A DNA stretch of 64,000 nucleotides. Source: Sphaerisporangium corydalis. Its GTDB lineage: Bacteria > Actinomycetota > Actinomycetes > Streptosporangiales > Streptosporangiaceae. Of the stretch, positions 1 to 7,419 are shown one piece after another. Location: positions 1 through 64,000 of the forward strand of contig NZ_JANZYP010000009.1 of NCBI RefSeq assembly GCF_025506355.1, given 5' to 3'. The position numbers were made by a program, and so were the translations under genes. How positions within the stretch are numbered: position 1 is the first letter of the stretch; each line of letters begins with the position of its first letter. The notes under the pieces are model-generated. The model worked only from the letters and a program-made list of their open reading frames with translations. It had not been told where the DNA came from and did no database searches.

Positions 1-93
1 GGTGGGTTGATGTGGGTGGGGGTGGGGTTTGGTTCGCACGCGGGGGGGCTTGGGTCGCTAGGGTCGGAGGGACGAGAGAGGACACCTATACCG

Positions 94-585
94 ATGGCCG
101 ACAGTAGTTTCGACGTGGTGAGCAAGATCGACCGTCAGGAGGTCGACAACGCGCTGAACCAGACGGTCAAGGAGGTCGGGCATCGCTTCGACTTCAAGGG
201 CACGGGCGCGGGGATCGCGTGGTCGGGTCAGGACAATATCGAGATCAAGGCCAACAGCGAGGAACGCGCGAACGCCGTCCTTGACGTGTTCAAGGAAAAG
301 ATCATCAAGCGGGGTCTGTCCCTGAAGGTGCTGGATTCGGGTGAGCCCAAGCTGTCAGGCAAGGAGTACCACCTGGTCGTCAGCCTGAAGGAGGGCATCG
401 ACCAGGAGCACGCCAAGAAGATCTCGAAGATCATCCGGGATGAGGGCCCCAAGGGCATCAAGGCCCAGATCCAGGGCGAGGAGCTCCGGGTCAGTTCAAA
501 GAAGAAGGACGAGCTTCAGGACGTCATCGCCCTGCTCAAGGGCAAGGATCTCGACATCGCCCTGCAGTTCACGAACTACCGTTAA
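94..585 (+). CDS. yajQ: YajQ family nucleotide-binding protein
   Basis: The 163-residue product has the usual YajQ length. It opens with [20 protein letters not shown] and contains the family's RFDFKGT segment and a VLDVFKEK helix, followed by a second ferredoxin-like half ending FTNYR. Members of this family bind cyclic di-GMP in some proteobacteria and have been reported to bind nucleic acid; the role in actinomycetes is not settled. I chose the ATG at 94 because the protein then starts exactly at the family N-terminus. The frame stays open upstream to a TTG at 7, but those 29 residues are low-complexity and match nothing in the family. A purine-rich GAGAGAGGA lies at about 75-83. Cytoplasmic, with no partner gene nearby. 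Confidence 0.93.
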   Translation: MADSSFDVVSKIDRQEVDNALNQTVKEVGHRFDFKGTGAGIAWSGQDNIEIKANSEERANAVLDVFKEKIIKRGLSLKVLDSGEPKLSGKEYHLVVSLKEGIDQEHAKKISKIIRDEGPKGIKAQIQGEELRVSSKKKDELQDVIALLKGKDLDIALQFTNYR

Positions 586-731
586 CTTCGCTGGATCCAA
601 GCGTGCTGACCTGCGTCTTCGCGTCCAGCCGAAGATCAGAGGGAACATTCGGGGCACACGGTCGCCGATCTTGAAGCGACCATGTGCCCTGAGTTCTATC
701 TGGGTCATGGAGTCCCACCTGGGTCATGCCA

Positions 732-806
732 GCTCCGTGGAGGTCGGCACCGCCTGTCGGCGCGGCTCCACGGTCGGCACCTGTCGGTGTGGCTTCGTGG
801 TTGGCG
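732..806. repeat. imperfect tandem repeat, about 30 bp, in a convergent intergenic gap
   Basis: The 225-bp gap between yajQ and the convergent SDR gene holds two and a half diverged copies of a unit built on GCTCCGTGG, GTCGGCACC and TGTCGG. The decameric word CTGGGTCATG also occurs twice at about 701-727. No gene or clear terminator hairpin was seen. Function unknown. Confidence 0.45.
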
Positions 807-810
807 TTGG

Positions 811-1497
811 CTACCAGCGCAGCGTGCCGTGTTCGTCCTGGAAGGTTCCTGTTGGGGCGTTCTCGTCGAGCGTGGCCAGGTGTACGACGGTCCTGGCGCT
901 TTCCGCAGGTGGTCTTCCGATGCCGAAGGCGGCGGTCATGTCGGTGGCGGTGGTGCCGGGTTCGAGCGCGTTGAACTTGATGCCCGGCTGGGACTTGGCG
1001 TACTGGACGGTGAGCATGGTGGCCGCCGCCTTGGACGCCGAGTAGAGGGCGAGCGGCAGATTGAACTCCGGCCGGTCGGGCTCGTTCACCGCCCAGAAGG
1101 ACCCGGCGCTGCTCGAAACGGTGACCACCGTGGGGTTCGGGGACTTTCGCAGCAGAGGCAGTGCCGCCTCGGTGACGCGGACGATTCCCACCGCGTTGGT
1201 GTCGAACACCCGGAGGGCCGTCGGTCCGTCGATGGCCCCGTCCCCGAGGACGCCCGCGTTGTGCACCAGGACGTCGAGTCGGCCCTCGGAAGAGTCGATG
1301 GTCGCCAGCGCGTCGCGCACCGACGCGTCGTCGGTCACATCGAGTTGGACGAATCGTGCGCCGAGCGTCGCCGCGGCCGCCTTGCCGCGCTCGACGTCGC
1401 GTGCGCCGATGTAGACGATGTGGCCCAGTTCGAGAAGCTGTTTGGCCGTCTCGAAACCGATGCCCTTGTTCGCGCCGGTGATCAGTGTGACGGTCAT
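811..1497 (-). CDS. short-chain dehydrogenase/reductase (SDR)
   Basis: A 228-residue classical SDR of unknown substrate. It has the nucleotide-binding turn GANKGIG (8-14), NAG (80-82), catalytic serines at 129-130, and the Y-x-x-x-K pair in LYSASK (Y152, K156). The start at 1497 places the Rossmann fold at the extreme N-terminus as usual and is preceded by GGGAG; the frame continues 45 residues upstream without family similarity. The gene is transcribed away from an adjacent TetR gene, and three operator-like repeats lie between them. This is the common arrangement of a repressor controlling a reductase. Substrate specificity cannot be read from the sequence. Confidence 0.9.
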   Translation of the reverse strand: MTVTLITGANKGIGFETAKQLLELGHIVYIGARDVERGKAAAATLGARFVQLDVTDDASVRDALATIDSSEGRLDVLVHNAGVLGDGAIDGPTALRVFDTNAVGIVRVTEAALPLLRKSPNPTVVTVSSSAGSFWAVNEPDRPEFNLPLALYSASKAAATMLTVQYAKSQPGIKFNALEPGTTATDMTAAFGIGRPPAESARTVVHLATLDENAPTGTFQDEHGTLRW

Positions 1498-1513
1498 GCG
1501 TCTCCCTGCTTCC

Positions 1514-1600
1514 TTTTGTACTGATCGGTTGCGAGTCACACTAGCAGGTTTTGTACCGATCGGTTGGGCGAGCTGAACCGTGATTTGTACCGAGCGGTAG
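1514..1600. promoter_or_regulatory. three operator-like repeats between SDR and TetR genes
   Basis: Copies at 1514-1531 (TTTTGTACTGATCGGTTG), 1549-1566 (TTTTGTACCGATCGGTTG) and 1583-1600 (ATTTGTACCGAGCGGTAG) share the core GTACCGATCGGT, whose inner ACCGATCGGT is a perfect palindrome. The copies are spaced 35 and 34 bp apart, about 3.3 helical turns. The third copy runs into TAGAGT (1598-1603), a -10-like hexamer six bases before the TetR ATG. Binding by the TetR protein encoded at 1610 would let it repress both genes; that is inference. Confidence 0.72.
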
Positions 1601-1609
1601 AGTGAACGC

Positions 1610-2218
1610 ATGCGTACCGAGACGCACACCACCGGACGACCGCGGGCCTTCGACGAGGAGACGGTCCTCGACCGGGCCGCCGAGGTCTTCTGGCGGCACG
1701 GCTACGAGGGTGCGTCGCTGAGCGCCCTCACCAGCGCGATGGGCATCAACCGCCCGAGCCTGTACGCCACGTTCGGCAGTAAGGAGTTGCTGTTCCGGCG
1801 TGCCTTCACCCGTTACCACGAGACCAAGGTGGCCAACGCTCGCGCCGCACTCGAGCAACCCACCGCGTACGCCGCCATAGAAGCGTTCCTGCGCTCCAGC
1901 GCCGACGCCCTCACCACCGGCGATCACCCCCCGGGCTGCCTCTCCATCCAGGGGGGCCTGGCCTGCTCGCCGGAGAACGCCCACATCTCCGAGACCCTGG
2001 CCGCCGGCCGGGCCGCGACCGAGACGGCCCTGGAAGAGCGGCTGTCCCGCGCGGCGAAGGAGGGAGACCTCCCGGACGGCATGGACGCCCGGGCACTGGC
2101 CCGTTTCGTGATGACGCTCAGCGAGGGCCACGCCGTCCACGCCGCGGCCGGCGCGAGCCGCGAAGACCTTCAGGCCTCCGTCGACATCGCCCTGCGAGCC
2201 GTCACCGTGCCCCACTGA
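1610..2218 (+). CDS. TetR/AcrR family transcriptional regulator
   Basis: A 202-residue regulator. The N-terminal helix-turn-helix spans about residues 14-60 (FDEETVLDRAAEVFWRHGYE, then SLYATFGSKE), followed by a helical ligand domain with a C-terminal region of the TetR_C type. It lies divergent to an SDR gene, with three palindromic repeats in the 112-bp gap, so it probably represses the SDR gene and itself. There is no good Shine-Dalgarno sequence. TAGAGT at 1598-1603 followed by six bases and then ATG suggests a leaderless transcript, and that -10 overlaps the third operator copy. The inducer is unknown. Confidence 0.9.
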   Translation: MRTETHTTGRPRAFDEETVLDRAAEVFWRHGYEGASLSALTSAMGINRPSLYATFGSKELLFRRAFTRYHETKVANARAALEQPTAYAAIEAFLRSSADALTTGDHPPGCLSIQGGLACSPENAHISETLAAGRAATETALEERLSRAAKEGDLPDGMDARALARFVMTLSEGHAVHAAAGASREDLQASVDIALRAVTVPH

Positions 2219-2249
2219 GGCCCACCCGAAGTTAAAGCGCCCAGGCGGG

Positions 2250-2636
2250 TCAGGGGATGGGGTCGATCATGATTCGGGGGTCCAGGAGGGTCAGGTGGTC
2301 GCCGCGGTCGGTGAGGATGGGCCAGTGGGTGTTGCGGGCGCACCAGACCACGTGGCCGGCCACCACGTCGTTGGCCCCGTCCAGGAGTTCGCCGATGTCG
2401 GGGGCCTTGCCGGCCGTGAGGTCGTCGATGGTGACGCCAGGGCCCATGATCAGGTCGAAGAGTTCGGCCTGGGTGTCGAGCGGGGCGATGGAGTACACGG
2501 CGGCCAGCGCCGTCGACGGCACGCACAGGCCGCCTCCCCGGTAGAGGCACATCGCCACGACATGGCGTGAGTAGCGCGTCTTGGCGACGGCGATGTCGAC
2601 CAGGGCGCTGACGTCGAGCACGCGTCCAGGGATCAT
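2250..2636 (-). CDS. PIN-domain protein, probable VapC-like toxin, lacking one acidic residue
   Basis: A 128-residue protein with a PIN-like layout. VLDVSALVDIA gives the first metal-binding Asp (D8). LLDGANDVVAGHVVWCARN supplies D90, and PILTDRGDHL supplies D110. The Glu normally found after the first helices falls in PSTALAAVYS and appears to be Ala. PIN proteins are Mg-dependent RNases and act as toxins in VapBC pairs. The start ATG overlaps the stop of the upstream antitoxin-like gene by four bases (ATGA), the standard arrangement for such pairs. It may be a degenerate or inactive toxin. The fold call rests on motif reading alone. Confidence 0.65.
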   Translation of the reverse strand: MIPGRVLDVSALVDIAVAKTRYSRHVVAMCLYRGGGLCVPSTALAAVYSIAPLDTQAELFDLIMGPGVTIDDLTAGKAPDIGELLDGANDVVAGHVVWCARNTHWPILTDRGDHLTLLDPRIMIDPIP

Positions 2637-2911
2637 GACACCCGCGTCCGGGTCATGGGCGGGCGGTTGGCCTGGGTCCATTCCTCGTCGGTGAGGGGCG
2701 GGACGTCGAGGGCGACGGCCGCCGCCTCCAGGTCCTCACGGTCGAGGTTCCAGCGGGTCATGAGGGTGATCGCCGCCTGCCTGGCCTCGATGTGCCGCTG
2801 GACGGCACTGCGGATGATGTCCTCGACCCGGCGCCCCTCCAGGTGCGCCTGCCGCACCAGGGCCTCGGTCTGGACGTCGTTCAGTCTGATGGTGAAGGAG
2901 GAGTGCCCCAT
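2633..2911 (-). CDS. ribbon-helix-helix antitoxin-like protein
   Basis: A 92-residue protein. Residues about 3-45 (FTIRLND, then EALVRQAHLEGRRVEDIIRS) have the strand-helix-helix pattern of Arc/CopG DNA-binding domains. The C-terminal half is acidic (DREDLEAAAVALDV, LTDEEW), as expected for a toxin-binding tail. It precedes and overlaps the PIN gene by four bases, so the two are probably translated in tandem and form a VapBC-like module whose antitoxin represses the operon. The start at 2911 is chosen because translation from the further-upstream start at 3040 adds 43 residues with no RHH similarity. Confidence 0.7.
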   Translation of the reverse strand: MGHSSFTIRLNDVQTEALVRQAHLEGRRVEDIIRSAVQRHIEARQAAITLMTRWNLDREDLEAAAVALDVPPLTDEEWTQANRPPMTRTRVS

Positions 2912-3071
2912 ACCGTGACGGTAGACGCAGGACGCGGGCCGGGCATCCCCTTCGCCGCACGGATCTGAGATCGATTCAGGCTCCTTCCGGGCCCTGGTTG
3001 ACGCTGAATTGTGACGCAACCTTTCGTGAGTCCATGACATCTATAAGGGGGTGACGAAAGGAACAGCGCCG

Positions 3072-4139
3072 ATGAAGCAAGCGCGCCGTACATTAACCCT
3101 CCTGGCCCTGGCCACCGCGGTCACGGCCACCACCGTCGCGATTCCGGCGGAGGCGCGAACGGGAGCCGCCTCCGCCGGAAGCGTCGCCACGAGCGGCACG
3201 ACCACGAAAAGTACAAAATCCGCTAAAAGCTCCAAAGGCGTGCGATACGCCTCGCTGGACAGTTGCACGCGGAAGGACGAGGCCAGGCCGTGCGGCGCCT
3301 GGATGCTGACCCTCCGCAACGGGCGGACCGTCAAGCTCACCGACGCCGCCGTCTTCCCCCGGACGGCCAAGGGGAGGCTGGACCGGACGAGCAGCACGCC
3401 GTTCGCCGTGAGCGGGGACGGTGACCGGGTCCTGTACGTCCGCGCGTCCGACCACAAGCTGGTCTGGAAGGACGTGCTCACCGGCCGGGTGCGCAGCCTC
3501 CCGGGCGCGGCGGCGCGCGCCCCGAAGGGGCTCGGCATGAGCGACGTCGACCCCATCCTGTCCCCCAGCGGCGACGTGGTGGTCATCGACTACTACGACG
3601 ACTCGGGCAAGCGGCCCACACTGGCCGTCGACCTCGGGACCGGTCAGATCGGGAAGCTGCCGGGGGGCGACAGCGTGCAGGGCTTCAGCCCGGACGGCCG
3701 GCGGATCCTCATGTCCGGGTCCACCAGCGACAACACGACCGAGTTCGCGGTGTACGACACCAACGGCCAGCCGGCGGAGACCCGTGAGGTGCCACAGGTG
3801 GTGTCGAACAACTCGCCGGTCGCGCTCGCGGATGACGGGGTCACCATCGCCCTCGTGATCGTCCCGCCGTCCGGCCGGCCGAACCTGCGGCAGTACGACC
3901 TGTCGACGGACGCGATCTCGCCGGCCATCGACCTCGGGATCGCCAAGAAGGAGAGCGCGTACCGGATCTACTGGGATGACTCCGGCAAGCTCACGCTCTG
4001 GACCCTGCTTTCCCAGAAGGACGGTGACGTCGTGCGGGCCACGGTCGGCGCGGTCAACCCGTCCACCGGCCACTTCGCCAAGGCCGACTCGTTCAGGGTG
4101 CGGGATCACCTGTGGACGTGGTGGCTGCCCGGGGAGTGA
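3072..4139 (+). CDS. secreted beta-propeller-like protein
   Basis: A 355-residue protein with an N-terminal signal sequence: basic MKQARR, then a hydrophobic LLALATAVTATTVAIPAEA with probable cleavage after AEA. A low-complexity Ser/Thr/Lys stretch follows. The mature part carries WD40/TolB-like blades such as FAVSGDGDRVLYVR, LSPSGDVVVIDYYDD and GFSPDGRRILMSG. No catalytic motif is visible. The ATG at 3072 has AAAGGA nine bases upstream; a GTG at 3051 in frame would add seven residues. TATAAG at 3042-3047 is a possible -10. Likely extracellular; function unknown. A related membrane-anchored propeller-like protein is encoded at 55470-56486. Confidence 0.72.
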   Translation: MKQARRTLTLLALATAVTATTVAIPAEARTGAASAGSVATSGTTTKSTKSAKSSKGVRYASLDSCTRKDEARPCGAWMLTLRNGRTVKLTDAAVFPRTAKGRLDRTSSTPFAVSGDGDRVLYVRASDHKLVWKDVLTGRVRSLPGAAARAPKGLGMSDVDPILSPSGDVVVIDYYDDSGKRPTLAVDLGTGQIGKLPGGDSVQGFSPDGRRILMSGSTSDNTTEFAVYDTNGQPAETREVPQVVSNNSPVALADDGVTIALVIVPPSGRPNLRQYDLSTDAISPAIDLGIAKKESAYRIYWDDSGKLTLWTLLSQKDGDVVRATVGAVNPSTGHFAKADSFRVRDHLWTWWLPGE

Positions 4140-4277
4140 TCGGCCGGCACCGTCCCCTGCGGAAGCGCGCGACCGCCCGGACGCGCGCTTTCGCGGGGGC
4201 CGCCCTTCGCCGCAGGCCCCTCGGGGCGCGGGTTTCGCCGCCGGGTAAAGTCCGAAGGAGCGCGCCTAGGAGGGCAG

Positions 4278-4853
4278 ATGGCCAAAGTCCATGACAAGCT
4301 TAATGACCGGTTGCGCCAGTTCATCTCCGCGCAGCAGGTCTACTTCGTCGCGACGGCGCCCGAGACCGGCGGCCACGTCAACGTCTCCCCGAAAGGGTAC
4401 TCCGACACCTTCGCCATCCTGGACGACCTGACGGTCGCCTACCTGGACCTCGACGGCAGCGGTGTGGAGACCATCTCCCATCTCCGCGACAACGGCCGGA
4501 TCACCATCATGTTCGCCGCGTTCTCCGGCCCGCCGAACATCGTGCGCCTGTACGGCCGGGGCCGGGTGGTCACCCCGCAGGACGAGGAGTTCGACACGCT
4601 GGTCAAGCTCTTCGGCCCGCATCCGGGTGTCCGGTCGGTCATCGTCGTGGAGTGCGACCGCATCTCGGACTCGTGCGGCTTCTCGGTGCCGTTCATGAAC
4701 TTCGACGAGGACCGGCGGCTGCTGGACGAGTGGGCGGAGCGCAAGGACGTCCAGCAGAAGCGGGCCTACCGCGCCAAGAACAACAGGGAGAGCATCGACG
4801 GCCTCCCCGGCCTGGCCCCTGAGGAGACCGACCCCGTCGCCCGCCGCTCCTGA
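4278..4853 (+). CDS. pyridoxamine 5'-phosphate oxidase (PPOX) family protein
   Basis: A 191-residue split-barrel flavin-binding-type protein. LRQFISAQQVYFVATAP and GHVNVSPKGY match the N-terminal PPOX strands. DLDGSGVETISHLRDNGR and LYGRGRVV match the part that normally contacts FMN. Family members use FMN or F420 in oxidoreduction; the substrate is unknown. AGGAGGG at 4268-4274 sits just before the ATG. It converges with htpX downstream and no operon partner is visible. The 138 bp upstream of it hold nothing recognisable. Confidence 0.85.
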   Translation: MAKVHDKLNDRLRQFISAQQVYFVATAPETGGHVNVSPKGYSDTFAILDDLTVAYLDLDGSGVETISHLRDNGRITIMFAAFSGPPNIVRLYGRGRVVTPQDEEFDTLVKLFGPHPGVRSVIVVECDRISDSCGFSVPFMNFDEDRRLLDEWAERKDVQQKRAYRAKNNRESIDGLPGLAPEETDPVARRS

Positions 4854-4879
4854 GGCCCGGCGAACAGCCGGCGGCCAAA

Positions 4880-4907
4880 GGTCAGCGGTCAGTGGTCAGT
4901 GGTCAGC
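4880..4907. repeat. four tandem 7-bp repeats (GGTCAGY)
   Basis: Four consecutive GGTCAGC/GGTCAGT units, with another GGTCAGC a few bases downstream at the htpX stop. They lie in the convergent gap between the PPOX gene and htpX. No function is apparent. Confidence 0.6.
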
Positions 4908-4916
4908 AGAAAGCGG

Positions 4917-5771
4917 TCAGCGGCGGTAGCCGGCCATGCGTTCGAGGCGGGCCACGCGGGCGGCGGTCGAGGGGTGGGTCGAGAACAGGCGCCCGACGCC
5001 CGCCCCCCGAAAGGGGTTGGCGATCATCAGGTGGGACGCCGAGGTCAGCCGGCTCTCCTCGGGCAGCGGCAGCCTGCGCGTGCCCAGCTCGATCTTGCGC
5101 AGCGCCGAGGCCAGCCCCAGCGGGTCGCCCGTGAGCATGGCGCCCGACTCGTCGGCCTGGAACTCCCGCGACCGCGAGATCGCCATCTGGATCATGCCGG
5201 CCGCCAGCGGGCCGAGGATCATCATGAGCAGCGCGCCGACGAAGCCGGGGCCCTCGTCGTCGTCCGCCGAGCCGCCGAAGAAGACGGCGATGTAGCTGCA
5301 GTACGTGATGATCGTGGCGAGCGCCGCCGCGACCGAGGAGATCAGGATGTCGCGGTTGTAGACGTGCGACAGCTCGTGGGCGATCACGCCCTTCAGCTCG
5401 CGCTCGCTGAGGATCTGCAGGATCCCGTACGTGACGCAGATGGACGCCCGGCGGGGGTTGCGGCCGGTGGCGAAGGCGTTCGGCTGCATGGTCGGCGAGA
5501 TGTACAGCCGGGGGACGGGCTGGCGCGCGTCGGTGGACAGCTCGCGGACGACCCGGTAGAGCTCGGGCTGCTCGACCTCGCTGACGGGCCGGGCCCGCAT
5601 GGCCGACAGGGCGATGCGGTCGGAGAAGAAGTAGGCGATGCCGCTGGTCAGCAGAGCGACGAGGACGGCCAGTTCCGCACCCCGGCTGCCGCCGAGCCAC
5701 GCTCCCACCGTGAGGATGAGGGTGGACAGCGCGCCCAGTAGGACGGCGGTACGCAGGCCGTTGTTGTGCAC
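4917..5771 (-). CDS. htpX: membrane zinc metalloprotease HtpX (M48)
   Basis: A 284-residue integral membrane protease that degrades misfolded membrane proteins. Two N-terminal membrane segments (VLLGALSTLILTVGAWLG; LAVLVALLTSGIAYFF) precede the HELSH zinc site (H132, E133, H136). Two further hydrophobic segments follow, then the third zinc ligand in REFQADE (about E203). The GTG at 5771 is preferred because AGAGGGGGAAGC precedes it; an ATG at 5819 would add 16 residues. It lies 94 bp downstream of nuoN on the same strand, so it may be co-transcribed with the nuo genes. I recall htpX near a second nuo cluster in Streptomyces as well. Confidence 0.93.
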   Translation of the reverse strand: MHNNGLRTAVLLGALSTLILTVGAWLGGSRGAELAVLVALLTSGIAYFFSDRIALSAMRARPVSEVEQPELYRVVRELSTDARQPVPRLYISPTMQPNAFATGRNPRRASICVTYGILQILSERELKGVIAHELSHVYNRDILISSVAAALATIITYCSYIAVFFGGSADDDEGPGFVGALLMMILGPLAAGMIQMAISRSREFQADESGAMLTGDPLGLASALRKIELGTRRLPLPEESRLTSASHLMIANPFRGAGVGRLFSTHPSTAARVARLERMAGYRR

Positions 5772-5865
5772 GCTTCCCCCTCTCGGAATCTTGCGCTCTC
5801 CCCTGGCAACGTTCGCCACCCAAGTAAACGTTCCCGTCCCTGGTCAGGCCTGGTCGACGCGGACG

Positions 5866-7419
5866 TCAGCCGGTGGCGGACAGGACGAGCTGGGGGGCGA
5901 CCGACAGGGCGAGGGAGACCAGCAGCGCCACCGCGATGGCGATGGCCAGCGGCCGGGACGACGTGCGGCCAGGCTCGCTCGCGAGCCCGGGGGCGGGGAC
6001 GAACAGGCGGCCGGCCCATGCGATGTAGTAGTACAGCCCGAGGACGGTGTTGACCGCCATGACCACGGCCAGCCAGCCGGCGCCGCCCTGGACGATCTCC
6101 CGGAAGACCACGATCTTGGCGAACAGCCCCGCGAGGCCGGGCGGGAGGCCGGCCAGGCAGATCAGGAAGAACGCCAGCGCGAGCGCCTCCGCCGGGCGGC
6201 GGAACGCCAGCCCCCGGTAGTCGTCCAGCTCGTTCCGCTCGCTCGCGCGGCTCACCCGGGCGACGACGGCGAAGGCGCCGATGTTCATGGCCGCGTAGAT
6301 GGCCAGGTAGGTGACGGAGGCCGCCGCCGCGTCCGGCCCTGCCACGCCGAGCGGCGCGAGGATGTAGCCGGACTGGGCGACCGAGGACCAGGCCAGCAGC
6401 CGTACGGCGTGCCGCTGCCGCAGGGCCAGCAGGTTGCCCACCGTCATGGTGATCGCGGCGAGCACGGCCACGATCGGCGCCCAGATCCGTGCCTGGCCCG
6501 CCAGCGCGACCGTGAGCACGACGATCAGGCCGGCGAACCCCGCGGCCTTGGAGATCACCGACAGCAGGGCGGCCACGGGGACCGGGGCGCCCTGGTAGAC
6601 GTCACCGGCCCAGAAGTGGAAGGGGACGGCGGCCACCTTGAACGCGAACCCGGCGACCACGAGGACGACGGCGACCACGAGCACGCCGACGGGCGCGCCG
6701 CCCGGGATCACGGCCGCGAGGGGGACGCAGGCGAGCCGGGCGGCGATGCGGCCGAGGTGGACCGAGCCGGTCATGCCGTACAGGAGCGAGACGCCGAAGA
6801 GCATCACGGCCGTCGAGACGACCGAGACCAGGAACAGCTTCAGCGCCGCCTCCGAGCCGCGCGCGTCGTACCGCTTCAGGGCGGTGAGCGCGAAGACCGG
6901 GAGGGAGACGAGCTCGAGCGCGACCACCAGCATGATCAGGTCACGGGAGGCGGGAAGCGTGACGGCGCCGGTCAGCGCGCACAGCAGCAGGAAGTACCAC
7001 TCCCCGGCGGGGATCACGCGCCCGGCGCGACCCGGGACGGCCCCGGGCACGGGCGGCGCGGAATCGGGGGAGCCGGGGTCGTTCTCGGTGAGCAGGGCCA
7101 TCGAGAGCAGGACCACCACCACGGCGGCGGCCAGGATCACCCCGCCGAACACCAGCGTCAGCCGGTCGACGACGAACGAGCACGCGGGACCCCCGGCGGG
7201 ATCGGCGGGGACGCAGAACGTGCTCAGGGTCAGCCCCTTGACGGCCTGCGCCGCGACGACGGCCAGCGCGCCGAGCACGCCCGCCATCGTGACCAGCCCG
7301 AGCGTCGCGGGGGTGCGGGCCGTGCGCGGCAGGAACGCGTCGAGCAGCAGGACCACCCCGGCGACCACCGCGAGGATCAGCGGAGGCGCGAGGGCCGCGT
7401 AGTCGATCGTCTGGATCAT
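5866..7419 (-). CDS. nuoN: NADH-quinone oxidoreductase subunit N
   Basis: A 517-residue antiporter-like membrane subunit of respiratory complex I with about 14 transmembrane helices. The proton-translocating core is visible in FHFWAGDVYQGAPVPVAALL and in LLAWSSVAQSGYIL. A loop enriched in Pro/Gly (TENDPGSPDSAPPVPGAVPG) interrupts the N-terminal third. The ATG at 7419 overlaps the nuoM stop by four bases, indicating translational coupling. It is the last nuo gene of the I-N block. It would pump protons as part of the membrane arm. Confidence 0.95.
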   Translation of the reverse strand: MIQTIDYAALAPPLILAVVAGVVLLLDAFLPRTARTPATLGLVTMAGVLGALAVVAAQAVKGLTLSTFCVPADPAGGPACSFVVDRLTLVFGGVILAAAVVVVLLSMALLTENDPGSPDSAPPVPGAVPGRAGRVIPAGEWYFLLLCALTGAVTLPASRDLIMLVVALELVSLPVFALTALKRYDARGSEAALKLFLVSVVSTAVMLFGVSLLYGMTGSVHLGRIAARLACVPLAAVIPGGAPVGVLVVAVVLVVAGFAFKVAAVPFHFWAGDVYQGAPVPVAALLSVISKAAGFAGLIVVLTVALAGQARIWAPIVAVLAAITMTVGNLLALRQRHAVRLLAWSSVAQSGYILAPLGVAGPDAAAASVTYLAIYAAMNIGAFAVVARVSRASERNELDDYRGLAFRRPAEALALAFFLICLAGLPPGLAGLFAKIVVFREIVQGGAGWLAVVMAVNTVLGLYYYIAWAGRLFVPAPGLASEPGRTSSRPLAIAIAVALLVSLALSVAPQLVLSATG

